DNA from: Crotophaga sulcirostris
Taxonomy: Eukaryota; Chordata; Aves; Cuculiformes; Crotophagidae
Length of the DNA: 64,000 nucleotides
Assembly: GCA_013397455.1 (NCBI GenBank)
Contig: VYZB01000344.1
Span: 905,867-969,866, forward strand
Direction: 5' to 3'
Every line of letters begins with the position of its first letter. The first letter of the stretch is position 1. Positions 40,368 through 52,230 of the stretch are shown one piece after another. A program made the position numbers and the translations under genes. The notes beneath the pieces were generated by a model. It was not told the origin of the DNA. It saw nothing but the letters and a program-made list of their open reading frames with translations, and ran no database searches.

Positions 40368-40720
40368 TAGAATCACAGAATGGTTTGGGTTGGAAGGGAC
40401 ATTAAAGCCCACGCAGTTCCACCCCCCTGCCATGGGCAGGGACACCTCCCACTGGATCAGGGGGCTCCAAGCCCCATCCAACCTGGCCTTCAACACCTCC
40501 AGGGATGGGGCAGCCACCACTGCTCTGGGCAACCTGGGCCAGGGCCTCCCCACCCTCACAGGAAAACATTTCTTCCTAAGATCTCATCTCAATCTCCCCT
40601 CTTTCAGCTGAAAACCATTCCCCCTCATCCTTTCAGTACTTCCCCAGCTTTCCTGGAGCCCCTTTCGGTACCGCAAGGCTGCTATAAAGTCTCCCTGAAA
40701 CCCTCTCCTCTCCAGGCAAT
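40368..40720 (-). mobile_element. CR1 fragment in intron 1
   Basis: Reverse CR1 beginning ATAGAATCACAGAATGGTTT; carries CATGGGCAGGGACACCTCCC. A short segment near 40632 is deleted relative to the copy at 51830. Confidence 0.93.
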
Positions 40721-41364
40721 ATGCAGTAGTACAGGGAAGCAGTTATAAATTATTTGCAAACAGCAAAATTCCCATCTTTTTGTGTGTGCGCGTTTGTTTC
40801 CAAATTGCCCATAGAGTGATCTTTACAGATTCCTTGATCTTTGCAGTTTTCATCAATTGTTTATACCATTAACAGTACAATAGTGGAAATGTGCCTATTT
40901 TAGGATTTCAATAAACAATTGCACATTGAAGAACAGTTTTGCAAGCAAAATTTCTTTCCATCTAATGACTTGAATATTTGATGTAGGGAAAGGTACCCAA
41001 ATCCCACACAACTGACCACGTGTGTCTCAGGAACTGCTTAGTTGTTCTACACACAAAAATGGCCCCAGTGGGTTCTGCTGTGGGTTATTCAAATGTGTTC
41101 CTCTGAATTCTCAATATGCAGAATTCAGTTGGTCACAGAAAATCATATGATATCGTTTCTGTTCTTATTTGGGTGACCTTACTTCTATAAATAGAGCCAG
41201 GACAGGAAGATAATGCTAGGGATCAGGTTCCTGTTTAGGAGAGGGGGTTGGGGAGATTCCTTTTTTTTTTTTTTTGGCAGTTTGTTAAGAAAAGAAACAA
41301 AAAACCTGGGTGTTTTTTTTCAAGACAGAAACCACTCCAATGTGAGTGCATGGTAGAAGAATTA

Positions 41365-41466
41365 CTTTGAGCTTTGGCTCAATCCTTCAAGTTTGTCCTT
41401 TGAGCTTTGGCTCAATCGTTCAAGTTTTTCCTTTGAGCTTTGGCTCAATCCTTCAAGATTGTCCTT
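41365..41466. repeat. 33-bp tandem repeat, 3 copies
   Basis: CTTTGAGCTTTGGCTCAATC starts at 41365, 41398 and 41431. Intron 1. Confidence 0.93.
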
Positions 41467-43446
41467 CTCTTGCTTTCTGCACATGATGAAGGACATAAAG
41501 TCGTCCTCACATTTCTGGAGTGCCTCTAATTGCAGGGCCATCCTCCACAGACCGTGAGCTCCTGGCTGGATGCTGAGCTCGCCCTCCGAACACGCTCTTC
41601 GTCAAAACTCCCCCAATTTAGGTCAGCGGATGCTGTAAGCAGCTCCCAGCTATGTAAAGAGCCAGGTTTTGCCTGAAAGGGAGGAACTTTTTGAGGAGTA
41701 GAGGGAACTGCCTGACTGCACGGTGGCTACGGAGGCTGCAGAGTTTCAAACTGTGCTGCATCCTGTAGGTCACATAAATATTTATAGAAGGTGCCTGAGA
41801 GCATGATAGGGCTCAGTAGTTCTCTTCCTCCTCCTTCCCAAGGGGTGGCTGCTTATTCCCAGCTATTGAATACCCAAGCTCTGGTAACAAGAAAAGAGAG
41901 AAAAATGGGAAACACCATCAGAAATAAGTCTGGGAAACGAGCTGCTATGTATTTCTACTTTCCATAATTTAAAATGTTCAATTTTTTTTTCAGAGGACAG
42001 GCCAGCTGGCGAACTGCAGCCTGGCCACATGAGGATGAGGATTATTTTTAAGCACAAAGAGTGAGGGCGTGTGTCTCTGTTTTACGAGTTTATTTTTCTA
42101 AGTTATGTAAGATTTTGAAGGTGGATTTTCCCCCCCTTCCTTAGCACATGTGCACTAAGTCATTCCCCTAATCCTTTCTTAGCCGGCTTGTTAAAGCAAG
42201 AGAAGAGGGAAGTACAGACTCATAAAAAGTGTCTGGGATAAAGGCAGGAATGTAGCAGCTATTTACCATTTTTTAAAGAGATACACGATTTAAAAAGGAG
42301 ACAGGATATTGTTTTCTATAGAACAAGAACAGTAACAGCTTTTTATGAGGCATGGGCTTAGATGTCAAAGCCTTGAGCTCGCAGTTGCCAACCATTCCAT
42401 GTCCCTGCCTGATGGAGGAGAAACGTCCTGCTGCTCAAAGAAAGAAAATAACAGCAATCCTGGAGCTGGAGATTTAAGGAAAATGATGTCTCACAGTTCC
42501 CTAATAAAACCATAAGAATTGGCTGATTCAGAAAGGTTCAGAATTTTGATGCAGAACAATCCTTGGAAAAGGGTGACGGGGTGAAGGAAGAACTGCTGCT
42601 GTTGAAGAGTTTGCAGAATTCTCTGTATGAGCAAAATAGTAAAATATAGATAAATATGAAGAAATGCAAACAGAAGGTGGTTATAACTGGAGCACACTCA
42701 GCCAGGGCTTGTCCTCTCCAAATGCCTGATTTCAATACTATCGAGAATGCTGCAAAATGACCAAGATTTCATTATTCAAATAGCACAGTGCAGGAGAGCA
42801 GGAGCTTTTATCCCGCTACTATTAATATATTTTTAGCTAACCAGGAAGACAATGTCTTTGCAAGGAGCCAAGTTAGAGGTTTAAATATGCTCAAATGTAC
42901 CATCTGGAGTTTCACTGATAGCCAGAAAAGGAAGCAGTTGTCATGCTGATTGGAAATAAATAAGTCCCCTTGCAGCGTTCAAGACAAATGTGATGCTTTC
43001 TTCTAATTGCTCTTCTTCTTATACAGAAATGAGCTGGGATGGAACAGAGATTTGCTGTATCTCTGTTTTCTGTATCTTTCTTATCACTAGGACCTCTTTT
43101 TTTCCCCCATCACCGGTGGGCAAAGTGTGGATCTACCACATGGTTTGGCTGGAGCAGGAAATCAGACCAGGTGGTTGCTGATGGCACGTGGTGCCCGCGG
43201 AGCACCGCTTGGCACGAGAATCCCAATTGTCTTGCTGCCACTTCATGAGGACCTGCCTCTCCATCTGTCACCTTGCCTTCCTCTGAGTGGCACAGCTTGT
43301 TGCTGTTTCACCCAGTGTCCCCAGTACTCAGCACAGCTCCTGCTGGAAGCACCAGGACTCGCTGTCCAAAAACTCAGTGATAGCCACTGCGATGGAGCGC
43401 GCTCCGACTTGGAGAGGGCGAGATGGGAGGTGGAGAGGGTGAGATC

Positions 43447-43550
43447 AGGGAAAGTTTAGGCTTGATATTAGGAAGAAGTTCTTCACTGAAAGGGTGATTG
43501 GCCATTGGAATGCACTACCCAGGGAGGTGGTGGAGTCGCCAACCCTGGAG
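43447..43550 (+). mobile_element. CR1, GATACTGT type, cut by gap
   Basis: AGGGAAAGTTTAGGCTTGAT to GTCGCCAACCCTGGAG, then the 140-base gap. The expected tail is hidden in or lost at the gap. Confidence 0.85.
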
Positions 43551-43690
43551 NNNNNNNNNNNNNNNNNNNNNNNNNNNNNNNNNNNNNNNNNNNNNNNNNN
43601 NNNNNNNNNNNNNNNNNNNNNNNNNNNNNNNNNNNNNNNNNNNNNNNNNNNNNNNNNNNNNNNNNNNNNNNNNNNNNNNNNNNNNNNNNN
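43551..43690. other. Assembly gap, 140 N
   Basis: A run of N inside a CR1. On both sides the sequence has TGGGAGGTGGAGA (43424 and 43691), so the gap may hide a local repeat or be wrongly sized. Confidence 0.99.
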
Positions 43691-46600
43691 TGGGAGGTGG
43701 AGAAGACATTGAGATACCTTGTCTATACAAGTCGTGGAAGAGGGGGTGGTTTTGCTATGGATGCTCTGATCTGCCTTGCTCTGCCGGGTTTGGGGCTCCC
43801 TGCAGAAACGCGTGCTTTCTTTCTCTGCCCCTGGTTCCTTAAGGCAGCCCCACTTTGCTTCTCTGTATGTAGAGTTTTTTAGTGTCATGTAGATCTTTAG
43901 GAAAAAAAAAAAAAGCCACAACTAGCACTTTAAAGTTGCCAGTGCTAACATTTTCCAGCTTCTTGGGGTTTCAAAACAGGAAGTTTGGGGGCGGTGCAGT
44001 TGCACAATTTGCCAGAAAGCTGCTGTTCTGTGAAAAGACGGTGACACTGGGCTGTACCAGGAACTTGAGCCCTGCAGGCCACCAAGAGCCTCGTTTTCTG
44101 GGACTAATTTTGCCATGTGAGGTTTTGATGTGCTGCTCCTATTAGTAGTTTTAGCTCCTCTTGACTGCCAGTGGAGACTTGACTTGTTCTCCAGAAACAG
44201 AATAAACCCCAGAGCTAAGGGGAAGTTTTCCCAGCCCAACAGAGAGGAAGTGGATGGAGATAACACAGACCAGGCATAACCGTGGTCAAGCTGAAGGCTG
44301 AAAACAAAGCATTGAGCTACTTGATTTGGATCTTGTGATGCAAATTTCCTTCTAGGGTAGAGTCCATGTCTTTGTACCATGCATATCCCCACGCAATGTC
44401 TGTCTGAATTTGCTCTGACCTGACAACAGTGAGGTTTGGACCGCGCTGTCCTCTGATGTGCAAACAACAAGCACGCCTGAAGTTTTGCTCAAAGACAATA
44501 AAGCATTTGGTTGTGGCCTATGTAGGTAAATCCATTTGCTGGTTCAGTCCCTTTCCATCTAGTAGATGCAAGGAAATACATCACAATGAAATCCCACTGT
44601 GGACTCTACAGAGCTGACCTGGAATTTAATATTAAAGCTGGTCAGTGCATGAGATGGGATCACTTTCTACCAAGAGGAAAGGCAATGGTTAATGTCAAAA
44701 CAATGACATTTTGTGGTTAGTCTGAATATCTGTTTGCAAGAGATGGATGAGTTAAGAGACCCATGACCTGACAGCTGGACTTGGCAAGCTTAATTTGGTG
44801 TTCTTTGCACTACTCAGTTTTTGCATGATTTGCTGCATTTGGCAGAGCCTAGCTGTGTTCATTCTGACACATTATTTTCTTTTTAAGTAGTTATTTTCTC
44901 TTCTTTATGGGCAGTGTCTGTTTATCATGAGGAATCTTACACGTTGTGTGTACGAAGGGACTCACAACTTTGCTGAAAAGGCACATGCCAGGGATGGAAA
45001 ATGGGAAGTCGATGCCTAGCGAGAAGCTGACCACGATCTCACACCTAAAATAGACTCACACAAAGCAACAAGAAGGAAGTCTAAGAAATTAAGGAAGGTG
45101 GAAGGAAGAAGGGTGGAGTGCTGAGATAGTTGGGTTAAAGGCAAAAAAGAGGTACTCAAAATAGCTTCCAACTCGAGATGACTCTGTTCAGGAAATTTTT
45201 TAAGCTTCGTTGTTTTCAATAATACAACTATTTCACAATATTTCAAATAAGGATTCCTTGTTTACTGTTTCTTGCCATCTAGGTAAGACTGAGTTATGTC
45301 AATGATCATACAGGACATCTGGGAAGAACCCCAAAGTGAAATGTAGGAGATGGGGAGAGGAGGGTTAATGCAGCAGATGATGAGGCACACTTGCCACTGA
45401 CTCAAGGCTGAAACACCCTCCCGAAAAACAGCGTTGGGGTTGGGAGTGCCTAGAAGCTCCATGTTGGGGTGAGAAGTCACACACAGGTCTTAGCCTTTGG
45501 CTTCAGAGATTTTGAAGCGTGTGGTTAAACGAGTAAGCTAAAGCTAAAGTCAAAGTTTCCATCAAGGGGAAAAAAAAAAGTTAGTTAGCAAACTCTAGTC
45601 TGAATTTCAATTTGGGTAACTGCGTTTGGTCTTCTTCAGATTGCTCTGTAGTCCTTGGCTGCTACAGGTCATTGCTAGTTGTAGTGCCCTCTCTAAAGTA
45701 ATCCTGCAGACCAGTCAAACTACAGTCAAATGAATCTGTAACAAAAATTTAATGAGCACTTCTAAGTTAGCTCCACTTTGTCTTGCCTCTTCTACTTCTT
45801 GTTGCAAGAGGAGGAAATTTAGGCAAATGTGAATGTTTTTGAGTGGCCAGTAGACTAAAATAAGGTGGGAGATGCAAATTGCAATGAAGTGTTGCTGCAT
45901 TAATATCTGTCCTTTACCAGCCTCAAGTGGCAGAAGCTATAAGAAATGCTCAGTAAAATTATTTTGCTGTTATAACATTAGTAACAATGAGAAGTCATAA
46001 ACTCTTGAACAGACTTAAAACTCTAATAGCAGATTATATATTAAAAATATCCTTGTAGTGTCTGGTTAAGTTAATCTGGCATTTGTACATGAGGTCTAGC
46101 CAAGAGTCTCCAAAAGCTTTAAATACTAACCATGGAAGGGTTAAAAAAAGACACATTAAATATATATATCTTTGAAGTCTAAACAGGAACAGGAAATGAA
46201 GAATTGTGATAAACTGTGAAACAATGCAATAAAGAAGGATCTGAGAATGTAATGAGAACACTTCACCACAGACTGGGAATACTTCCCTGCGTACTTTTCT
46301 GGTTTTCTTATGCCCTGTTAGCTTTAACTGTATATATACTAAAATTGTATAGTCTTTATCCCTACATCTGGTCATATTCTTGAAGAATAAATAGTGAATT
46401 ACAAAAAAAAATAAAATAGGAAGACCTTAATGAGACCTGCATTTGGTAATTATCCCTACCCCAAAGAGCACTCACGCATATATTTAACTTAAGCACGTAC
46501 TTACAGACTTCAGCGAGGCACATGCACACGCCAAGTGCTCTTCTGCAAAGCGTGTGCAGAAAGGTTATTGCAAAGCACAGCTTTGGGTCTCTTCTCTCTT

Positions 46601-46944
46601 CCAGAAGAATTTCTAAGTGTTTTAAAACAAGTGTTTGCCATGATAAAAGTAATTTTTGGTTTTTTTTTAGTTGACTGAAAACCTGGTGATTTGATGCCAG
46701 CATGTGGTTGTGTATTTGTTGGAGTAGGACTGTACTGAACACGCCCAGCCCTTCCCCAAAAATCCCCAAAGCAGCATCACCTGGCCAAAGGTGTGTCGCA
46801 GCCTTCAGCACAGCACCCACACCCTGCTCTGTCCCCTCACCACGGGATTCTCCTTGACCCAGTTCACAGCCTTCAATTAAGGGCTCCCAAATCTAGCGGG
46901 TATCGTGATGCACTGGTTACTCTAGCGCTCCCTTCCCATGTTTG

Positions 46945-47224
46945 TGGAGAAAAGTGACAGAACTAGAGGACATGGACTCAAGCTTCGTCAGGGGAGGTTT
47001 AGGCTTGATATTAGGAAAAAGTTCTTCCCTGAAAGGGTGATAGGCCATTGGAATGCACTGCCCAGGGAGGTGGTGGAGTCGCCAACCCTGGAGGTGTTTA
47101 GGAGGAGACTGGATGAGGCACTCAGTGCCATGGTTTAGATGATGGGTTGGTGTTGGTGTTGGGTTCTAGGTTGGACTTGATGATCTCAGAGGTCCTTTCC
47201 AACCTTGTGATACTGTGATACATC
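46945..47224 (+). mobile_element. CR1, GATACTGT type, with intact ORF2 end
   Basis: Forward CR1 with an open frame for the ORF2 C-terminus ([20 protein letters not shown]), a TAG stop, then a short 3'UTR ending GTGATACTGTGATA. Little decayed, so probably one of the younger copies. Confidence 0.94.
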
Positions 47225-47640
47225 TAAAACCATGTGAAGCAGGTCCCACAGTCTAGTTATGTTTTCTTTCCTTCTTCTCCTCTCAGCATTATCATTTTAA
47301 TCGCTGACACCTAGGAAATCAGATGCAAAAAAATGATGGCAGGGTATCATAATGTTTACGACAGGCAAAGACTGTGTCTGTCAAGACTCATTTCGACTTA
47401 AGTCATTGACACAGCCAGAAGCAAAGTCAACAATTCCTGAACATGTATTGATTGCTGTCATCTGAAGTGGGAGTGAGACCACACACACTGGTGATACAGG
47501 ATACAGCTCTAACTTCCAACCTGGCATAAACTGCCAAATGATGCAAAGGGTAACGATCTGTATCAATCAAAGATAACCACCCTGCATGCATGGCAAATTT
47601 ATACAACAGAACCTGGTACCCTAAAGGAAAACACAAAGTT

Positions 47641-47845
47641 ATCACAGAATGTCTGAGTTGGAAGGGACCCACAAGGATCACTGAGTCCAACTCCTGTCCT
47701 TGCACAGGTCAACCCTAACATTCACAGTGTGGGTCTGAGGTCATTGGCCAAATGCTTCTGGAATATTGTCAGGCTTGTGACTGCTTCCCTGGGGAGCTGT
47801 TCCAATGCTCCACCACCCTCTGGGTGAAGAACCTTTTCCTATTAT
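47641..47845 (-). mobile_element. CR1 fragment
   Basis: ATCACAGAATGTCTGAGTTG to CTGGGTGAAGAACCTTTTCC; same subfamily as 2618-2895. Confidence 0.9.
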
Positions 47846-47960
47846 TATGCTTTTGAGAAACAGCAGCATATATTGATTTACATAGTTCCACTGGCACCTC
47901 AGTGAAAGGTAACAGGAGGTCAGGTACTGGGAGCAGTGGACTGGGAATGAGCTCATGGGG

Positions 47961-47975
47961 TGTGTGTGTGTGTGT
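47961..47975. repeat. (TG)n microsatellite
   Basis: About seven TG units in intron 1. Confidence 0.9.
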
Positions 47976-48642
47976 CAGAGACACAACCTGACCTGTCCTC
48001 TGCCTCCTCTATTCATCTTCTTGGCCAATAGGACTGCTGATGTTTTGTGATTGCTTGGGTACCTAAATGTGGGGAGATTTGGGGCTTCCCTTCGGTTTTG
48101 ATCAGGATTGTCAGATGAGATGTGTTTTTCTGAATATACAGTGTTTTTTTCTCATGATTTTTCCTTTGCCAGTCACCAAAGACAGATAGCACCTCTCCTT
48201 AGCACTTCACCAGCAGCATCTCCCATGCGGAGGCACAGTTCATCCCATTGCCAGGGTTGTGTAGGACGCCAAGACTTGGATGCTTGCCTTGAGGACCTTG
48301 CTATCCAGATTGATCTTTTCAAGCAGGTATTGTCAGACAGACAGACACACACAGACACCAGCATCACCTCATTTCCATAGCGTAGCTCTCCCCCACACTG
48401 GAGTGTAAGTACTGGTGTGGGGGTGTATTTCTAAAATTATTCACGATGCAAATCTTTTACAACTGATCCCCATCTTTTCTGGTTTGCATGTGTGTTTGAT
48501 AGCTTGAAAGCATACTAAGAAGTGCAAATTTTTTTTTTTTTGTAAAACACAGAAGGAATGATAATAACATCACAGCTTTTCTTTCCATCATGCTGATGAG
48601 GCAGCCTGCCCTGTGCCGTATGTCACGGATCCACTGGTACAT

Positions 48643-48876
48643 TTGAAGCCTGATGTTAGGAAAAAGTTCTTCCCTGAAAGGGTAGTTAGCCATTGGGATG
48701 CACTACTCAGGGAGGTGGTGGAGTCACCAACCCTGGAGGTGTTTAAGAGGAGACTGGCTGAGGCACTCAGTGCCATGGTTTAAATGATGGGTTGGTGTTG
48801 GTGTTGGATTATAGGTTGGACTCGATCTCAGAGGTCCTTTCCAACCTTGTGATACTGTGGTGCTGTGATACTGTGA
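48643..48876 (+). mobile_element. CR1, GATACTGT type
   Basis: TTGAAGCCTGATGTTAGGAA to the terminal GATACTGTGGTGCTGTGATA repeats. Carries the ORF2 C-terminus in a mostly open frame. Confidence 0.92.
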
Positions 48877-49139
48877 TAGAGATGAAGAGCTATCAAGGAT
48901 ATTTCGTGTCCTGCAGCTTCTTTGAACAAGGTTCTTAGATAGCTGTAAGTAACCTTAGGAGTGCAGGAGAAGATTATGAGGTGAGCTTACTTGTTATTAG
49001 ACATCAGAGAAGCAAACCCTAAGAAATGCTGCAGTTGTAAGAAAAGCATCAACCATGAGAAATGCACAAACCAAGGCTTTGTGAGTCCTGGCATTCCCAG
49101 AGCTGGTTGTTCAAAGTCACTGAAGTTTCAAAGGCAGCT

Positions 49140-49247
49140 ACAGTGCCATGGTTTAGATGATGAGTTGGTGTTGGTGTTGGGTTATTGGTTGGACTCGATG
49201 ATCTCAAAGGTCCTTTCCAACCTTGTAATACTGTGATACTGTGTGAT
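49140..49247 (+). mobile_element. CR1 3' tail, GATACTGT type
   Basis: ACAGTGCCATGGTTTAGATG to AATACTGTGATACTGTGTGA. Confidence 0.88.
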
Positions 49248-50378
49248 ACAGCATGCTCTACACATTTTTCTGCTGTAGATCCATCAGAGTAAGCAGGGCT
49301 TTTGTGTAGATAGTGAAAAACTGAGCAAGATCAGGATTGAACAAGAGCTGCATAAACTATACCAACAGAAGCACTTTTGCACTGCCACGGTTGCAGATGT
49401 ATCGCGAAAGCTTTGCAGAAATTACTGTCCTGGGAAAGCCAAAAAAAAGCAGAATGTGCGTTTCAACAAGACATGGGTGCCTGGGGGATTCCACAACTGC
49501 AGGAGCTGAGGCTTAGAGAAAGTCAGTGAATATTGCAGGACAGTGACCTCCCAGCTGCAGATCTGCAGGCTCCTGGGCTCCCAACACGTTTCTGTACATC
49601 ATGCAAATAAATTGCATGGAGTGAGGCTGAAGTGCATTTCATGGCTGGTATGAGACAGAACTCAGTACCATTTTTTTGCTGCTCAACACTTATTTTTTTC
49701 CTGCCTTAAGGTTTTGGGATGTTTATGGATGCTAAGCCCATTTCTGCACGGGCAGACTGAACTGCATAGAAATTACTCCATCCTGCCAGGGAGATAAGGA
49801 TGCAGTGGGCTAAACTGCAGCAAGACCATGAGGCTTACAGAAGAGCTCAGCATTAGCCTAATTTTGCTCCCAATGGTATTGAATGAGGCAGAATTAGGCT
49901 AGAGCTGAGCTTCTGAAAGCTGTACTCTATCTTCCTCTTGCTGTAGTTCTCTAAAAATAAGGAGTCCAATTAAATCAACAGCAGCACAAAGTATGAGGGA
50001 ATGTATAATTAATTAAAAAAAAATCAAAGGCAGTCTTACAGCACTGATCAGCATTTAGCAATCCTGCCACCAGCTCTTACTCTTTTCATTCTTCCTTTTT
50101 AATCAGTGATTATTGTTGTATCTCCTTACATTATGATCACATCTTCTGGTAGTATTTCAGTGTGACTGCGTTCCCTGGGAGCAGTAAATCTAGTCCTGAG
50201 AGGAAAATGAGAAACTCCATTAAAAGAGGAAGGGAAAAATCTGTTATCAGCTCCAGCCCTTGTCCTGATGCCTAAGTGGAGCCCTGATAGTGGTGAAGGA
50301 CAAAAATTTGCTCACTGTGATAGTCAAGGTCTTAATTGGCAGCACAGCCCTGATGAGAAACTAAAGCTTGAGAGATCA

Positions 50379-50525
50379 TGGAATCATAGAATGGTTTGGG
50401 TTGGAAGGGACCTTAAAGATCATCCAGTTCCACCTGCCTTGGGCAGGGACACCTCTCAGGTTGCTCAAAGCTCCATCCAACCTGGCCTCGAACACCTCCA
50501 GGGATGGGGCATCCATGACTGCATG
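50379..50525 (-). mobile_element. CR1 fragment
   Basis: GGAATCATAGAATGGTTTGG to GGGATGGGGCATCCATGACT. Confidence 0.9.
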
Positions 50526-51829
50526 TCCAAAGTCATCTCTCCTCTAGCTTTGTGGAGAGGGTGTACTAGCTCAGAGCTTCTGCTTTTCCTGTTGCTTTGT
50601 TTCTAGCTCTTCACCCCCTCCGCTCCCCCCCAAAAAATTGGGATTTTTGGTCTTCTAAGGGAGTGCAAGGTGGCCACCTGTGAGCACACGGCTTTGTCAC
50701 CTCCAGAACAAGTGTTTTTTACACTTCTACTCTTGCAGTGCAGTGTGGAGGGAGCTGGAGAAGATGTGCTCTTCTCAGTTATCCTGGCAGGAATCCCAAG
50801 AAACTGTGCTGGATTCACAGCAAATCTGGAGTGAATCTGGGTTGTGGGGAGCAGAATCTGGCTTGTATTTCTAGTGCCAGCTGTTAGTGGGAAACAGTAG
50901 GACAACACGGAAAGAGAATCCACATCATCCCATTCTGGTAGCTCCTCGTCGATTTACGACTAGATTTCTCTACTTTTCTTTGTCCACTTGAATTTCAGGT
51001 CGAATCTGTTTCTTTGAGCAGTAAATGTGCAGAGTTAAAAAGGCTGCAGCAGCCTGAGGACCAGCTTCTGCCTCAAGGAAGGGTAGAGGGGGATTTGTTC
51101 CATTACACCAACAGGGGTGGCACCAATCGCTCACTTCGTGGGCAGTTTCAGTGAAGTAAATGAACCTTGTGGTGGTTGCATCCTTCCATTTGAATAGAGT
51201 CAATCACACTGGAGATACCTGCATCCAGCCTCATCTTTACAGTCAACAGAGGCACTTGGAGGGCATGTTTACTTCTAGCAAGGGCAGGCATTTAAAATAG
51301 GTCAGATGACTCATGTTCTCTCAGTGCCTGTTTCTCCCCATTGCCTGGAAAAAGAGCGAGATGACTCGTCCCGACATGGGCATCACCTCCTGACACGTAA
51401 GATTATGTGAAAGCACCCCTGCCCTCTGTTTTTCTGTGCCTGTTCTCTGTCTCTTGTTGGTGCACTCTATCCTTCTCTCCTGTATATTTAGATCACAAAT
51501 TCCCCTCGCTGCTGTAAACTGCTGTAACGTGACGTCATCAAAAAGGTATCTTGGGATCTTTCAGCAGTAGCATCGCAAAAACGAGAGCACATTTCTTTCC
51601 AATTAGTACAGACAGACAGAAAAAAAAAAATCATTGTGAGGGACAAACAATTCACAGTGTGGTCTCTACATTATCAAAAGATCTGAGGGGGAAGTTCTTT
51701 TACCTTAAGGCATGCGAGCAGGTTTTACATATGAGGCACAGTTTCTTTATCCTCAGCTAAATACCCCTTGTAAGAAGCCTGATAGAAATTATTTGTAAAT
51801 GATCACCCATCTCTAGGTTTCAGTGAAGT

Positions 51830-52230
51830 TCATAGAATCATTGAATGGTTGGGTTGGAAGGGACCTTAAAGATCACTCAGTTCCAACCCCCTGCCATGGG
51901 CAGGGACACCTCCCAAAGGATCAGGGGGCTCCAAGCCCCATCCAACCTGGCCTGGAACACCTCCAGGGATGGGGCAGCCACCACTGCTCTGGGCAGCCTG
52001 TGCTTCCCCACCCTCACAGCAAAACATTTCTTCCTAAAATCTCATCTTAATCTCCCCTCTTGCAGCTTCAAACCATTCCACTTCCTCCCATCCCTGCACT
52101 GCCTGATCAAGAGCCCCTCCCCAGCTTTCCTGGAGCCCCTTTCAGTACTGGAGGCTGCTCTAAGGTCTCCCCAGAGCCTTCTCTTCTCCAGGCTGGACAA
52201 CCCCAACTCTCCCAGCCTGTCCCTGCTGTA
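51830..52230 (-). mobile_element. CR1, about 400 bp
   Basis: CATAGAATCATTGAATGGTT to CTCCCAGCCTGTCCCTGCTG. The best-preserved reverse copy of the CATGGGCAGGGACACC subfamily in intron 1. Confidence 0.93.

Larger units (their letters stand above)
40721..46944. other. UBASH3B: UBASH3B intron 1, part 2
   Basis: Holds the 33-bp repeat, the 140-N gap and a moderately CpG-rich stretch at 43110-43430. Positions 44600-46900 are unique and AT-rich with no recognised gene. Confidence 0.7.

Noticed and set aside
46938..47138. Small gene with start codon and conserved peptide
   Set aside because: It is the C-terminal end of CR1 ORF2, present in many copies in this window.
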